DNA from: Symsagittifera roscoffensis
Lineage: Eukaryota > Xenacoelomorpha > Acoela > Convolutidae
Reading direction: 5' to 3'
Assembly (NCBI RefSeq): GCF_963678635.1
Contig: NC_087067.1
Span: 21,707,547 to 21,771,546 of the forward strand
Length of the DNA stretch: 64,000 nt
Below, piece after piece: positions 21,126 through 33,332 of this stretch (position 1 is the stretch's first letter; every line of letters begins with the position of its first letter). The notes beneath the pieces were generated by a model. It saw only the letters and a program-made list of their open reading frames with translations, did not search any database and was not told where the DNA came from. Made by a program: the position numbers and the translations under genes.

Positions 21126-21836
21126 CACTTATCGTTGGTAGTGGCCTGCTTGTCTTTTCGATCTGATTGTTCAGTCCTCTGTAATCAACTACTAATCTGT
21201 GGGATCCGTTTTTTTTCTTAACAAGTCTGGATAGGGCTGTCCAATTCAAGTGAGATGGTTCAACTAGGTTGCCTTTTTTCTAAATTAACCCCAATCGTTT
21301 TCATGGCTTTCCTTTTTCAAAATTCATATTTCCGTATGCCCGCCGCAACAGTTTTAACTTTATTTTATGACTGATTTTATTCGAAATGGCTTTAACTATA
21401 TTTTATGTCTGATTTTATTCGAAAACCCTAGGTCCATTGAGCTGCGTGAAAAGACCCGGTTGTGTTTATCAAACATTATCTGTATCTTTTTTTTTCTTCA
21501 GATGACAATTGTGCAACGTCCAGAGTAGCGTGTTTGCCTAATTCAAAAGGCGCTTGATGATGCGGTCGCTCCTTGCTTCCAAAAGTCCGTTTACTTGAAT
21601 TCGATTTCTCAAATCGGTATTATGAGCGGTTTTGCGTCGTGGTATATGTTAATAGCTTCAATTTGCATTCTCAATAGTTTCAGGCATTTTTTTCCTTGGT
21701 TTATACTAATCAGTGAGTAAGGTACCAATAAAAGTAGCCCATAATATCCAACGTGTAGCGCTGATATAGGTAGCGCTGTCCAACATTTCGTACTGTAAAG
21801 CAATTTTTCGCCAAGTTTTAGAAAATATTATTGATA
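21126..21836 (-). pseudogene. Protease end and RT fingers fused to integrase, copy F
   Basis: From about 21,800 downward the minus strand reads the protease-RT linker, then RT fingers with VKKKNGSHRLVVDYRGLNN and RPLPTISDV (21,130-21,240), which match the 'KKDGSxRxxVDYRxLN...PLPxI' region. Right after ISDV comes the integrase N-terminus. The RT palm, thumb and RNase H are missing. Confidence 0.8.
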
Positions 21837-21839
21837 TGT

Positions 21840-22879
21840 TATGACATTTGTAACTTCCATCGGTACTTCTTCTGCGCAGAAGGATATTTCGGCGAGTTTG
21901 ACCTGTGTTTTTGCACTTTGATGTATGTACAACAAGCCTCCAGCTTTTTCGAAGTGGTAACCTCGAGGTGATTTTTCTCTTTTAGGTTTCCGGTTTCTTT
22001 TGCTAAAGGCCAAACATTCGCGCTTTTCCAGAATACGCAGTACGTTTTAATTTTTCGAAAAGTTCCTAGGTGAAAAACTTGGTTTCCTATGAAAAGGAAA
22101 GAACAGAAAGGTAGTTCGTTTTATCACTAGTACTTCCTGAATTACGGTTTGATCCTTTAAAAATTTTTCAGCAAAAGACCTCTTTTTTCCGGAACTTTCA
22201 ACATGCCCTGATAAGTAATTACTGTTTTTGTTGCCAAAAGCAAAGCGCTACTTGAGTTCAAAAAATTTTTCCAAGGAAAAACTGGTCCTCCAGTTGTTTT
22301 CACATTGTTTATGTACATTATCGAATCAATTTTTAAACTCCTTTTCCCCCACTTTTTCAAATGTACCATACCTGTTGGGTCCTCAAAAACCAACACAATA
22401 CCAATATTTGCGATTTCTACTTGTGCATACAAGGTCCCAATGGTTAGTTCACCATTGGTTTGGACTGAGCCAACAATTTTTGTAGCTTAGTATATTAGTA
22501 GGCAAAATCCACTCCACTGGATATACAGTTTTGACGCCTCTATTCTTCCCTTTCCTCATGAGAGTTTTTGATAATTTTACTTTGATACTATTTGAAATCT
22601 CTGATGCTAAGATGCTGTCTACTTTCTCCTCGTATTTAACCTTTTTTGTAGCCCATAATCACTCAGTGGATAGAAAATAGGAATAAGCTTGGAATATTCA
22701 TGTAGGTATATTGCATCATCCCACAAGCTGCTTTTCTTAAGTGCCGTCACTGAAGTTGACGCCAAATATGTGCAATACTTTGGCCTTAATTTTGATGCTA
22801 CCAGTTTAAAAACTAGTTCCTCACTTTTAAGCATTTCTGGTTTCCCTTTTGATTGCGTGCAATTGTTAATTTTGCTCAA
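21840..22879 (-). pseudogene. env-like third ORF, copy G
   Basis: Fragments at 22,619-22,879, 22,157-22,432 and 21,828-22,013 match copy F at an offset of 3,124 bp with few differences. The ORF is cut at about 21,836, where it joins the protease end of the next unit. Confidence 0.5.
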
Positions 22880-23239
22880 AGATATTCTTTAAGTCTTAAT
22901 GATGTTTTAAAAATCATATGCAATTAAAAAATTGCCAGTTAGTTTTTTTAAGCAAAAAATGAATATGATTATCTCACCAAATATGTGTTTTGTTTTCACG
23001 AGTAAATTACTTGAGCAAAAACATAAGAAGTATCATCATCATGGTCTTTATGAAACAAATTTTACCCAATTCGTTAGGCGTTGACCGTTCAATCGATTTT
23101 CTAGTGTTGTTCCGTTTATTACCTACTGTTTTATTCAGTGATTCAATATTAACAACCTTTGCTGTAGATTCTGATCCTGTTTGTTTTTGCTTATTTTCCT
23201 CTTAACGTTATTTTTGGGGCTGTTGCTGTTATGCTTCCT

Positions 23240-23680
23240 ACGCTTCTCCTTGGTTCGTCGGTGGGTCTACTAGATTGAATCTCTGTTAATGACGATGTGA
23301 AAAAATTTTTTGATCGTGAATCACAAAATTGATATCATTTTCAATCTCTTTGATTACGTGTGATCCTTTTAAGAACGACTTAAGTTTCTTTGTCTTTCCC
23401 TTGCAAAGGATGGGGTTAAAAAGTAGAACTTTGCCGTTCACATTATTTTTAGGTCCGCAATGTTTTCTATCGTATTAGGTCACTTGCTGTTCTTGTTTGA
23501 TGTTTATTGTATCATGCACCAGTTCGTGATTTTCTTGGAGTTCCTTCTATAGGTCTCTTACGTTGTCACTTGGCGTTGCAAAGATTTTAGTTCGCGATGT
23601 TTCGTACAAGCAATCTATTTGCAAGGAGCAAGGACAACGAAAAATTAAATAAAACGGACTGTGTTTGTCACTGCATGAAT
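23240..23680 (-). pseudogene. Integrase C-terminal region, copy G
   Basis: This matches 20,110-20,530 but has an extra change that closes the long frame. The conserved blocks leading to the GPY/F-like tail are recognisable on the minus strand. Confidence 0.65.
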
Positions 23681-23689
23681 TGAAGATCT

Positions 23690-24350
23690 AGAACCAAACA
23701 TGACTCTTTGAAGATATTTGGCCTATTCATTGTGGTTTTCTTTCACATACTTAGATAAGGTTCCTTCGATTGTTCTGTTGGTTCTTTCAATCATTGCGTT
23801 TCCTGAGGATGATATGATGTTGTGCTAGTTCTATCAATTCCCAGTTTGGAGCAAAATTTTTGAAAAGATGTGTTTTAAAGTTTGACCCCTCCTTGTGCAG
23901 ATTTGCTGGGCAGCCAAAGAGTGAATTACAATTATTGACCAATGCTTCAGATTCTGTTCTTGCTTCTTGTTTTTGAGAATCGTACCACTTTGAGAATTGA
24001 TCTCCGATTAGGAGATCATACTTGAATCTTTCCTATTCCGGTAGCGGTACCATGATATCCAACGCTACCTGCCAAAATGGATGGCTTATCTTCCATGTCT
24101 GCAGTGGATGTTTATGTTTCTGGCTAGGATTATTCTTCGCTATGCATTTTTCATAGCTACTAACCCAATCTGTAATCTCCTTTCCAGGTCAGTAAGATTT
24201 TTCTGGAGTACGCTAAAAAGTCTTTTAGTAACTAAAACAACCAAAAAATTGATGTATTCATGTAGCAAAAGAAGCATTTCCTCTCTGATTACTGGTGTCA
24301 AATCATTTTGGACTAAGATGTTTTGTTCTTTCCAGTGAGTCGATGACATC
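23690..24350 (-). pseudogene. Integrase, copy G, second catalytic Asp lost
   Basis: The zinc-finger remnant (24,140-24,352), DIMVPLPE (near 24,055) and GDQFSKWY (near 24,000; first Asp intact) are readable. The block that should read NLHSDKG reads NLHKEGS (near 23,900), so the second catalytic Asp is deleted together with its neighbour. Confidence 0.75.
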
Positions 24351-25017
24351 ACTTATCGTTGGTAGTGAACTGCTTGTCTTTTCGATCTGATTGTTCAGTC
24401 ATCCGTAATCAACTACTAATCTGTGGGATCCGTTTTTTTTCTTAACAAGTCTGGATAGGGCTGTCCAATTCAAGTGAGTTGGTTCAACTAGGTTGCCTTT
24501 TTTCTAAATTATCTCCAATCGTTTTCATGGCTTTCCCTTTTCAAAATTCATACTTCCGTATGCCCGCCGCAACGGCTTTAACTTTATTTTATGACTGATT
24601 TTAATCGAAAACCTAGGTCCTTTGAGCTGCGTGAAAAGACCCGGTTGTGTTTATCAAACATTATCTGTATTTTTTTCTTTTCTTCAGTTGACAATTGTGC
24701 AACGTCCAGAGTAGCGTGTTTGCCTAATTCAAAAGGCGCTTGATGATGCGGTCGCTCCTTGCTTCTAAAAGTCCGTTTACTTGAATTTGATTTCTCAAAT
24801 CGGTATTATGAGCGATTTTGCTGTCGTGGTATATGTTAATAGCTTCAATTTGCATTCTCAATAGTTTCAGACATTTTTCCCTGGTTTATACTAATCAGTG
24901 AGTAAGGTACCAGTAACAGTAGTCCATAATATCCAATGTGTAGCGCTGATATAGGTAGCGCTGTCCAACATTTCGTACTGTATACCAATTATTCGCCAAG
25001 GTTTAGAAAATATTATT
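24351..25017 (-). pseudogene. Protease end and RT fingers fused to integrase, copy G
   Basis: This has the same structure as copy F: RT fingers at about 24,360-24,470 end at ISDV and pass straight into the integrase. The joint is identical in sequence, so it is inherited. Confidence 0.75.
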
Positions 25018-25595
25018 GATATATTATGACATTTGTAACTTCCATCGGTACTTCTTCTGCGCAGAAGGATATTTCGGCGAGTTTGACCTGTATTTTTGCA
25101 CATTGATGTATGTACAACAAGCCTCCAGCCTTTTCGAAGTGGTAACCTCGAGGTGATTTTTCTCTTTTAGGTTTCCGGTTTCTTTTGCTAAAGGCCAAAC
25201 ATTCGTGCTTTTCCAGAATACGCAGTACGTTTTAATTTTTTAAAAAGTTCCTAGGTGAAAAACTTGGTTTCCTCAGAAAAAGAAAGTACAGAAATGTAGT
25301 TCGTTTTATCACTAGTACTTACTGAATTACGGTTTGATCCTTTAAAAGATTTTCAGCAAAAGACCCCTTTTTTCCGGAATTTTCAACATGCCCTGATAAG
25401 TAATTACTGTTTTTGTTGCCAAGAGCAAAGCGCTACTTGAGTTCAAAAAATTTTTCCAAGGAAAAACTGGTCCTCCAGTTGTTTTCACATCGTTTATGTA
25501 CATTATCGAATCAATTTCTAAATTCCTTTTCCCCCACTTTTTCACATGTACCATTCCTGTTGGGTCCTCAAAAACCAACACAATACCAATATTGA
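25018..25595 (-). pseudogene. Partial env-like copy at the right end of the element 2 array
   Basis: Fragments 25,342-25,581 and 25,013-25,198 match copies F and G. It is cut at 25,595, where the env-like sequence joins the N-terminal side of protease, and at 25,017, where it joins the protease end. Confidence 0.55.
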
Positions 25596-26032
25596 GCCGC
25601 TAATACTTTATTATGAAAATCTTTTATTGCCTTTTGTACGTGACAAAAGATATGAGAGATTTGCGATTCCCACAAACTATAAGTTTTTTAAACCAATTTC
25701 CTGTTCAATAACAACTAAAAACACAATAAAACATTTCGTTTTAATAGTGGAACACACCCTGATTACGTTGGTTTGTTCCGTCCTTTTATTCCAAGGGAAG
25801 TTTTGCTTAATGTTGTCAGATTTTCCACAAGTAAAGCACTTACGGCAGTTCTTTGCTCAATGACTCTTTTGCCCACATTTTCGAAATTTGTCATATTTGA
25901 TTTCCCTACTGTGGTTGTCATTTCTTTCGCGAGTATTTGGTCCTGGGGTGGGAGTTCTTGCTCTGTCTGTTGAACATTATTCACTATATCGGTTCCCATT
26001 GCGTGGCGTCCCTCCACACTGGATCTGTTGAA
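25596..26032 (-). pseudogene. gag: gag nucleocapsid end and protease start, element 2
   Basis: The knuckle region near 25,795-25,850 reads CRKCFTCGKSDNIKQNF, so the His and last Cys of C-x2-C-x4-H-x4-C are Asn and Phe. Sequence on both sides matches 37,490-37,920. Homology ends at 26,032, inside gag. Confidence 0.65.
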
Positions 26033-27104
26033 CTTTACAGTAACCAAAGTTGCTATAAAAATAATTATTAACTTGAAAGGCACCGGGCCTCGAACTCTAT
26101 AATTCCCAGTCGAGAACCTCAATGTCTTTCCAATCTTCGGGTTTGTGAGAGTTTGGGTCAATCCCTAATTCTGCCACTGAAACTTCAAATTCCACCCAAA
26201 TTGGGAAATATCACTCGCGACGTAGGAGTTTTCTTCTGGAAGCTTTTTTTTTCGGTTGTGTTCTTGAATTGACCCTTTTTTTCCTAGTACTATCCTTTGA
26301 TGTGTGTTCTCTGATGTTTTGTGTCTAATTATATATTTTTTTTCCTGAGAAATGTCTCAAAGAGAAACTCTGAAATCTGAAATTGTAGAACATTCCGCCG
26401 AAACCTCTTCTCAACCATTTTACTCTGCTTACACTCATTTTGCCGTTTTCACCGCAATCTCAGAAGGTTCGGCGCAGCTTTCTGGCAGAAATTTTTTTTC
26501 CCGGACACCCCCCTCAATGTCCCCATTGAACGAATAATTCTTGGTTATGTTCAGAAGTAGTGACTCACTGTCGATCTACAAAGCATTAGAAATCAGGTGC
26601 AAAATTAAACAAAATCGTCTGCACACCAACTCCAAGCCTGTCACAAATGGCATTGTACAATGTTTTTACCTTTCTACCAAAAATTTCACAAATCATGCAC
26701 CATGACAATTTATCTCAGAAAACAATTCTTTTTGACTAATTACGCCGTTGATAGAAAGAATCTCTTTCTGCTCTTGCTTTAACAATGACTGAGAACGTCG
26801 ACCACCACCTAACTGTTTTTTCAAAATTACACACCAAGTTTAAATTTTAAACATGTCCCCGCCCTCAGTTTCAAAACTAGGAAACTTTGTGGCCAGGGGT
26901 ATTACTGATGTGGCTACCTGTTGGAGTGAATCAATCCAAAGCACACCAGACTGCCACAAAGTGAATACTCGTTCTATGTGAATGAAAAATAATCTGTCAC
27001 GCCTTATTAAATAAAAATACTATCTTAGTTTGTCACTTTAAATATCAATTGTATCAACCTAAAATCTTCTTGCTTCTCAGAATTGCAACAATTTATGCAA
27101 CTAA
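26033..27104. repeat. Block T, first copy
   Basis: This is about 1.07 kb of mostly non-coding sequence repeated at 45,814 with an offset of 19,781 bp. Its left end (CTTTACAGTAACCAAAG) is a sharp boundary in both places. A tRNA-like T-arm (AGTTCGAGGCCCGG on the minus strand) lies near 26,080-26,097, but no full tRNA fold is visible. No ORF is convincing. Confidence 0.8.
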
Positions 27105-30100
27105 TTGTCCCCGGTCCCCGACTCAACCAGAAAAAATATTATGTTGGATCCTTGTTTATTTCAACATTTGTTAAACGCTCAAAGACAAGTTAAAGTTTTG
27201 TTTTCCTTCAACTTGGTCTTCATTATTTCTTCGTCCTGGTTTTTTTCTCTCTTTTTTGTTCTTTTGCATTGTTCCAAGGCCTCTATTTCACCTTTTTACG
27301 GTCATCAAGGTTTTCTTTTTATAAATTTAGACAGACTTGCGGGCCAGAACCCAGTTTTCTTTTTTACCAGCTACCATTTGCTTACAACAGGGTGCGAGGT
27401 CTGGGCCTTCTTCCTGCTCCCGGTTCCGACAAAATCTTCTTGTTAGTTGAAGCTCATGTTTTGCTCTGGTGTTCTTCTCGTCCTCTGTCCTTCAAGGCAG
27501 TCCAGCTAATGGCTCATTTTCTACATCCAGAAATGATTTGTATATTTCAGAGATTCTGAACAGATGAAGTTTCGTATACCCACTTTGTCATTACAGCTCG
27601 AAGCCATGGCATCAATCTTCGTCTCACCCGTATCTTTTCTTCTGCTTCCGGTATTTTCACCATTTAACAATTAGTTTTGAACAAATTAGGCTACTCGCAG
27701 AGTGCTCAATTGCTTCGGCGTAACTACAACCATTTTCTGGACACTCGGGCCCGCGTTAGCTTCGAGCTACCCTACTATCAACCTAGTTGTGACTACCAAA
27801 TAGAACAAAGACTGGTATCGGTAGATAAGCCCGTGAAAAAGAAATCTTTAGGGTCCCACACCAAAATATTTGTTTATCTCGTTTGAGATAGCCCACTATT
27901 TGCGCCAGGCAGTGGCGGGTGTACGCCCCATAAGTAAAAATAAAATTTCTCCATTCTCTCCAACCTGAAGCCTCCAGCATCTGCTCCACTTCTATCATCA
28001 CTCAATGTGTCTCAAATTGTTTTGTCAACCATAGGGTAATTCGCTTCTGGAAATCACTTATATTTCTTTTACTTAGCATCGTAATTTTTCTTTCACTACT
28101 GTCTTTAGTTTGTTCTTAGAACTCTCCGGGACAAACTGAAGACGCTTCGTCAACAGTTCGGATAAACTTTCCAACATTCTTGCCAACCTTACACACTTGA
28201 TCATCAAGAATTTTTGAGACAAAAATTTTGCGTCCTCGCATCCAGTAACATCATGTGCATGGAGTATTTCCTGTTTCAATATGGAATTTAGTTCGATCCA
28301 ACCATGTAAAGTGAACCAGCCGGCCTATTACATCTTTCATTATGTTTGACACACATTTCACTTTCAAGAGCTGCACGCACCATTGACATAATGGATTTAA
28401 CCAGGATGAAAAACCCCAAAGCTGTCAACAAAATTCGCTTAAGTTACCCCATGGCAGACAGAGATCAGTTCCACTTCAGTCTCAGACGCAAGGCTCACTT
28501 CTCTCTCTCTCTCTCTCTCTCTCTCAACCTTTCTAATTGAAAATGTTGTTCACACAAAGTTTCCTATTATAGTCTGTCCCACACGTATGCCCTTCCAGTC
28601 TATTGAACGCCAGATAAACGTCTTTTTTCATCCAATCCGTCGTGGTGTTCTCTTCGATTGCTACTTGGGTGGAGAATCATTTTGTTCTTATGCATTTTTC
28701 CAGGGCTTCTTCTTCCGTTACGTTGTCTTTCTCTTGTCTCTATTCACTGTCCTCCAGCATTTTCCCCCTATTTGGACAGATTTGTGGGCAGTGAAGCAGT
28801 TTTTAGGATCAGCCACTCTTTGGTCACACCAGGATGAGAGGTCCTTGCCTACTTTCTGCTCAGGTTTTCTGCAGAAACTTTTGTCTAAGCACAAGCTTAC
28901 ATTTTGCTACAGATCAGCTTGTTTGACCTTTTTTTTTCACGTCCTCTGTCACACAAGGCACTCAAGCCACTGGCTTCAAATCTGTGGTGTCTGCATTTTT
29001 ATGGGTCAGGAAGAGCCTTTTGTAGGCTCTCGGTCCTACATACAGCGAAAACACTCGGTCAATTTTGGAGACTCAAAAAAAATGAAGCCTTGCGCATTCA
29101 TATACCCACTTCGTCATTAAAGCTAGAAGCCATGACATCGCTCTGTGCCACGCCAGAATCTTTTTTATCGCTTCATGTATTTTTAGCATTTTACAGCTGG
29201 ATTTGAACAAAATTAGGCTGCTTTGGCAGTCCAGATTGCTCAATTGCTTCAGCCTAACTGCAACCATTTCCTGAACACTCGGAACCACCCAAGTTTCGGC
29301 CTACCCTGCTGTCAATCTGGTATTAACGATAAAATAGAACAAGTATTGGTCTTGGTCAATAAGCCCGTGAAAAACGTTTCTTCAAGGTCCCACACCAACA
29401 CTTGTTTGCCTTGTTTGGGATAACCCAACATCTGCGCCAGGCAGTGACGGGGTACGCCCCATGAGTGAACACAAATTTTCTCCATTCTCTATAACCTGAA
29501 GCCTCCAGCATCCGCTCCACTTCTATCATCACTCAATGCGTCTCACTTTTTTCGTCAGCCATAAAGTATTTCGCGTCTGGAAATCACTTATATTTCTTTT
29601 ACTTAGCCTCGTGATTTTTCTTTCACTACTGTCTTTAGTTTGTTCTTAGAACTCTCCGGGACAAACTGAAGACGCTTCGTCAACAGTTCGGATAAACTTT
29701 CCAACATTCTTGCCAACCTTACACACTTGATCATCAAGAATTTTTGGGCCAAAAATTTTGCGTCCTCGCATCCAGTAACATCATGTGCATGGAGTATTTC
29801 CTGTTTCAATATGGAATTTAGTTCGATCCAACCATGTAAAGTGAACCAGCCGGCCTATTACATCTTTCATTATGTTTGACACACATTTCACTTTCAAGAG
29901 CTGCACGCACCATTGACATAATGGATTTAACCACGATGAAAAACCCCAAAGCTGTCAACAAAATTCGCTTAAGTTACCCCATGGCAGACAGAGATCAGTT
30001 CCACTTCAGTCTCAGACGCAAGGCTCACTTCTCTCTCTCTCTCTCTCTCTCAACCTTTCTAATTGAAAATGTTGTTCACACAAAGTTTCCTATTATAGTC

Positions 30101-33100
30101 TGTCCCACACGTATGCCCTTCCAGTCCATTGAACGCCAGATAAACGTCTTTTTTCATCCAATCCGTCGGGGTGTTCTCTTCGATTGCTACTTGGGTGGAT
30201 AATCATTTTGTTCTTATGCATTTTTCCAGGGCTTCTTCTTCCGTTACGTTGTCTTTCTCTTGTCTCTATTCACTGTCCTCCAGCATTTTCCCCCTATTTG
30301 GACAGATTTGTGGGCAGTGAAGCAGTTTTTAGGATCAGCCACTCTTTGGTCACACCAGGATGAGAGGTTCTTGCCTACTTTCTGCTCAGGTTTTCTGCAG
30401 AAACTTTTGTCTAAGCACAAGCTTACATTTTGCTACAGATCAGCTTGTATGACCTTTTTTTTCATGTCCTCTGTCACACAAGGCACTCAAGCCACTGGCT
30501 TCAAATCTGTGGTGTCTGCATTTTTATGGGTCAGGAAGAGCCTTTTGTAGGCTCTTGGTCCTACATACAGCGAAAACACTCGGTCAATTTTGGAGACTCA
30601 AAAAAAATGAAGCCTTGCGCATTCATATACCCACTTCGTCCTTAAAGCTAGAAGCCATGGCATCGCTCTGTGCCACGCCAGAATCTTTTTTATCGCTTCA
30701 TGTATTTTTAGCATTTTACAGCTGGATTTGAACAAAATTAGGCTGCTTTGGCAGTCCAGATTGCTCAATTGCTTCAGCCTAACTGCAACCATTTCCTGAA
30801 CACTCGGAACCACCCGAGTTTCGGCCTACCCTGCTGTCAATCTGGTATTAACGATAAAATAGAACAAGTATTGGTCTTGGTCAATAAGCCCGTGAAAAAC
30901 GTTTCTTCAAGGTCCCACACCAACACTTGTTTGCCTTGTTTGGGATAACCCAACATCTGCGCCAGGCAGTGACGGGGTACGCCCCATGAGTGAACACAAA
31001 TTTTCTCCATTCTCTATAACCTGAAGCCTCCAGCATCCGCTCCACTTCTATCATCACTCAATGCGTCTCACTTTTTTCGTCAGCCATAAAGTATTTCGCG
31101 TCTGGAAATCACTTAAATTTCTTTTACTTAGCCTCGTGATTTTTCTTTCACTACTGTCTTTAGTTTGTTCTTAGAACTCTCCGGGACAAACTGAAGACGC
31201 TTCGTCAACAGTTCGGATAAACTTTCCAACATTCTTGCCAACCTTACACACTTGATCATCAAGAATTTTTGAGACAAAAATTTTGCGTCCTCGCATCCAG
31301 TAACATCATGTGCATGGAGTATTTCCTGTTTCAATATGGAATTTAGTTCGATCCAACCATGTAAAGTGAACCAGCCGGCCTATTACATCTTTCATTATGT
31401 TTGACACACATTTCACTTTCAAGAGCTGCACGCACCATTGACATAATGGATTTAACCACGATGAAAAACCCCAAAGCTGTCAACAAAGTTCGCTTAAGTT
31501 ACCCCATGGCAGACAGAGATCAGTTCCACTTCAGTCTCAGACGCAAGGCTCACTTCTCTCTCTCTCTCTCTCTCTCTCTCAACCTTTCTAATTGAAAATG
31601 TTGTTCACACAAAGTTTCCTATTATAGTCTGTCCCACACGTATGCCCTTCCAGTCCATTGAACGCCAGATAAACGTCTTTTTTCATCCAATCCGTCGGGG
31701 TGTTCTCTTCGATTGCTACTTGGGTGGATAATCATTTTGTTCTTATGCATTTTTCCAGGGCTTCTTCTTCCGTTACGTTGTCTTTCTCTTGTCTCTATTC
31801 ACTGTCCTCCAGCATTTTCCCCCTATTTGGACAGATTTGTGGGCAGTGAAGCAGTTTTTAGGATCAGCCACTCTTTGGTCACACCAGGATGAGAGGTTCT
31901 TGCCTACTTTTTGCTCAGGTTTTCTGCAGAAACTTTTGTCTAAGCACAAGCTTACATTTTGCTACAGATCAGCTTGTTTGACCTTGTTTTTCACGTCCTC
32001 TGTCACACAAAGCACTCAAGCCACTGGCTTCAAATCTGCGGTGTCTGCATTTTTATGGGACAGGAAGAGCCTTTTGTAGGCGCTTGGTCCTACATACAGC
32101 GGAAACACTCGGTCAATTTTGGAGACTCAAAAAAAATGAAGCCTTGCGCATTCATATATCCACTTCGTCATTAAAGCTCGAAGCCATGGCATCGCTCTTT
32201 GCCACGCCAGAATCTTTTTTATCGTTTTATGTATTTTCAGCATTTTACAGTTGGGTTTGAACAAAATTAGGCTGCTTTGGCAGTCCAGACTGCTCAATTG
32301 CTTCGGCCTAACTACAACCATTTCGTGAACACTCGGAACAACCCGAGTTTCGGCCTACCCTGCTGTCAATCTGGTATTAACGACAAAATAGAGCAAGTTT
32401 TGGTCTTTGTCAATAAGCCCGTGAAAAACATTTCTTCAAGGTCCCACACCAACACTTGTTTGCCTTGTTTGGGATAACACAACATCTGCGCCAGGCAGTG
32501 ACGGCGTACGCCCCATGAGTGAACACAAATATTCTCCATTCTCTATAACCTGAAGCCTCCAGCATCTGCTCCACTTCTTTCCTCACTCAATGCGTCTCAC
32601 TTTTTTCGTCAGCCATAAAGTATTTCGCGTCTGGAAATCACTTATATTTCTTTTACTTAGCCTCGTGATTTTTCTTTCACTACTGTCTTTAGTTTGTTCT
32701 TAGAACTCTCCGGGACAAACTGAAGTCGCTTCGTCAACAGTTCGGATAAACTTTCCAACATTCTTGCCAACCTTACACACTTGATCATCAAGAATTTTTG
32801 AGACAAAAATTTTGCGTCCTCGCATCCAGTAACATCATGTGCATGGAGTATTTCCTGTTTCAATATGGAATTTAGTTCGATCCAACCATGTAAAGTGAAC
32901 CAGCCGGCCTATTACATCTTTCATTATGTTTGACACACATTTCACTTTCAAGAGCTGCACGCACCATTGACATAATGGATTTAACCACGATGAAAAACCC
33001 CAAAGCTGTCAACAAAATTCGCTGAAGTTACCCCATGGCAGACAGAGATCAGTTCCACTTCAGTCTCAGACGCAATGCTCACTTCTCTCTCTCTCTCTCT

Positions 33101-33167
33101 CTCTCAACCTTTCTAATTGAAAATGTTGTTCACACAATGTTTCCTATTATAGTCTGTCCCACACGTA
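27105..33167. repeat. R array: four tandem copies of a 1.53 kb repeat
   Basis: Copy borders at TGTCCCACACG are about 28,575, 30,101 and 31,629, with a further one at 33,155. The first copy (27,105-28,574) has a clearly diverged left half; the next three are nearly identical. Each holds a 68-residue minus-strand frame (28,073, 29,603, 31,128, 32,657) and longer plus-strand frames such as 28,587-29,120 (177 residues). Both strands keep some similarity to diverged copies, so the true coding sense is undecided and no domain was recognised. The array ends at 33,167 inside an R unit, where an LTR fragment starts. Confidence 0.9.
28501..28525. repeat. CT microsatellite inside R units
   Basis: A (CT)n run of 25 nt. 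The same run is 21 nt at 30,031-30,051, 25 nt at 31,556-31,580, 21 nt at 33,085-33,105 and 15 nt at 48,339-48,353 and 49,936-49,950. It is absent from the R units at 34,001 and 40,091. Confidence 0.95.
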
Positions 33168-33332
33168 CTTTTTGACAGCTTCTTCCGACAGTATTTGAGG
33201 TGAAGTTTCCTCCCGCCTGTCAAGGCGTTTGCATGATTGTCAAAGTCATTTATTGCGTTGACAGTTCTCAGACATCATAAATTAGCAATGATTTTTGCCA
33301 AACTAGTTCAAGTTATGATCCGTTTCCTTACA
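33168..33332 (-). repeat. LTR fragment at a duplication junction
   Basis: It matches the outer part of the LTR at 39,258-39,422. It starts abruptly after R-unit sequence CCCACACGTA and ends at TTCCTTACA. Compared with the element 1 LTR it lacks about 27 bp near its outer end, as do the two later copies. Confidence 0.85.

Larger units (their letters stand above)
18720..25595 (-). repeat. Tandem array of protease/RT-fingers/integrase/env-like units (about 2.2 copies)
   Basis: Offsets between matching landmarks are 3,124 bp (19,033 to 22,157; 19,866 to 22,990) and 3,224 bp after the integrase core deletion in the left copy (20,857 to 24,081). The unit junction (ATTATTGATAT then TATGACATTTGTAAC) occurs at about 21,836 and 25,018. 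The non-array element at 37,340 continues differently, so the junction is derived. Confidence 0.85.
16659..26032 (-). mobile_element. Element 2: decayed gypsy-like element, 3' LTR to truncated gag
   Basis: On the minus strand the order from 26,032 downward is: end of gag, protease start, a partial env-like copy, two tandem units (protease end, RT fingers, integrase, tail, env-like), a coiled-coil/J-domain ORF, polypurine tract and 3' LTR. The 5' end is cut within gag at 26,032, where block T begins. It is a sister subfamily to element 1, recognisable throughout but clearly diverged. Confidence 0.75.

Noticed and set aside
26033..26160. Functional tRNA gene in block T
   Set aside because: There is only a T-arm-like TTCGAGGC motif; the stems do not pair and no A box with proper spacing is present.
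28501..28560. CRISPR-like or other short-spaced repeat array
   Set aside because: The repetition is a CT microsatellite within long tandem units; there are no spacers, and the window is eukaryotic.
28587..29120. 177-residue plus-strand ORF as a real gene
   Set aside because: The neighbouring near-identical R copies break it, a competing minus frame exists, and no domain is recognisable. It is kept only as part of the R repeat.
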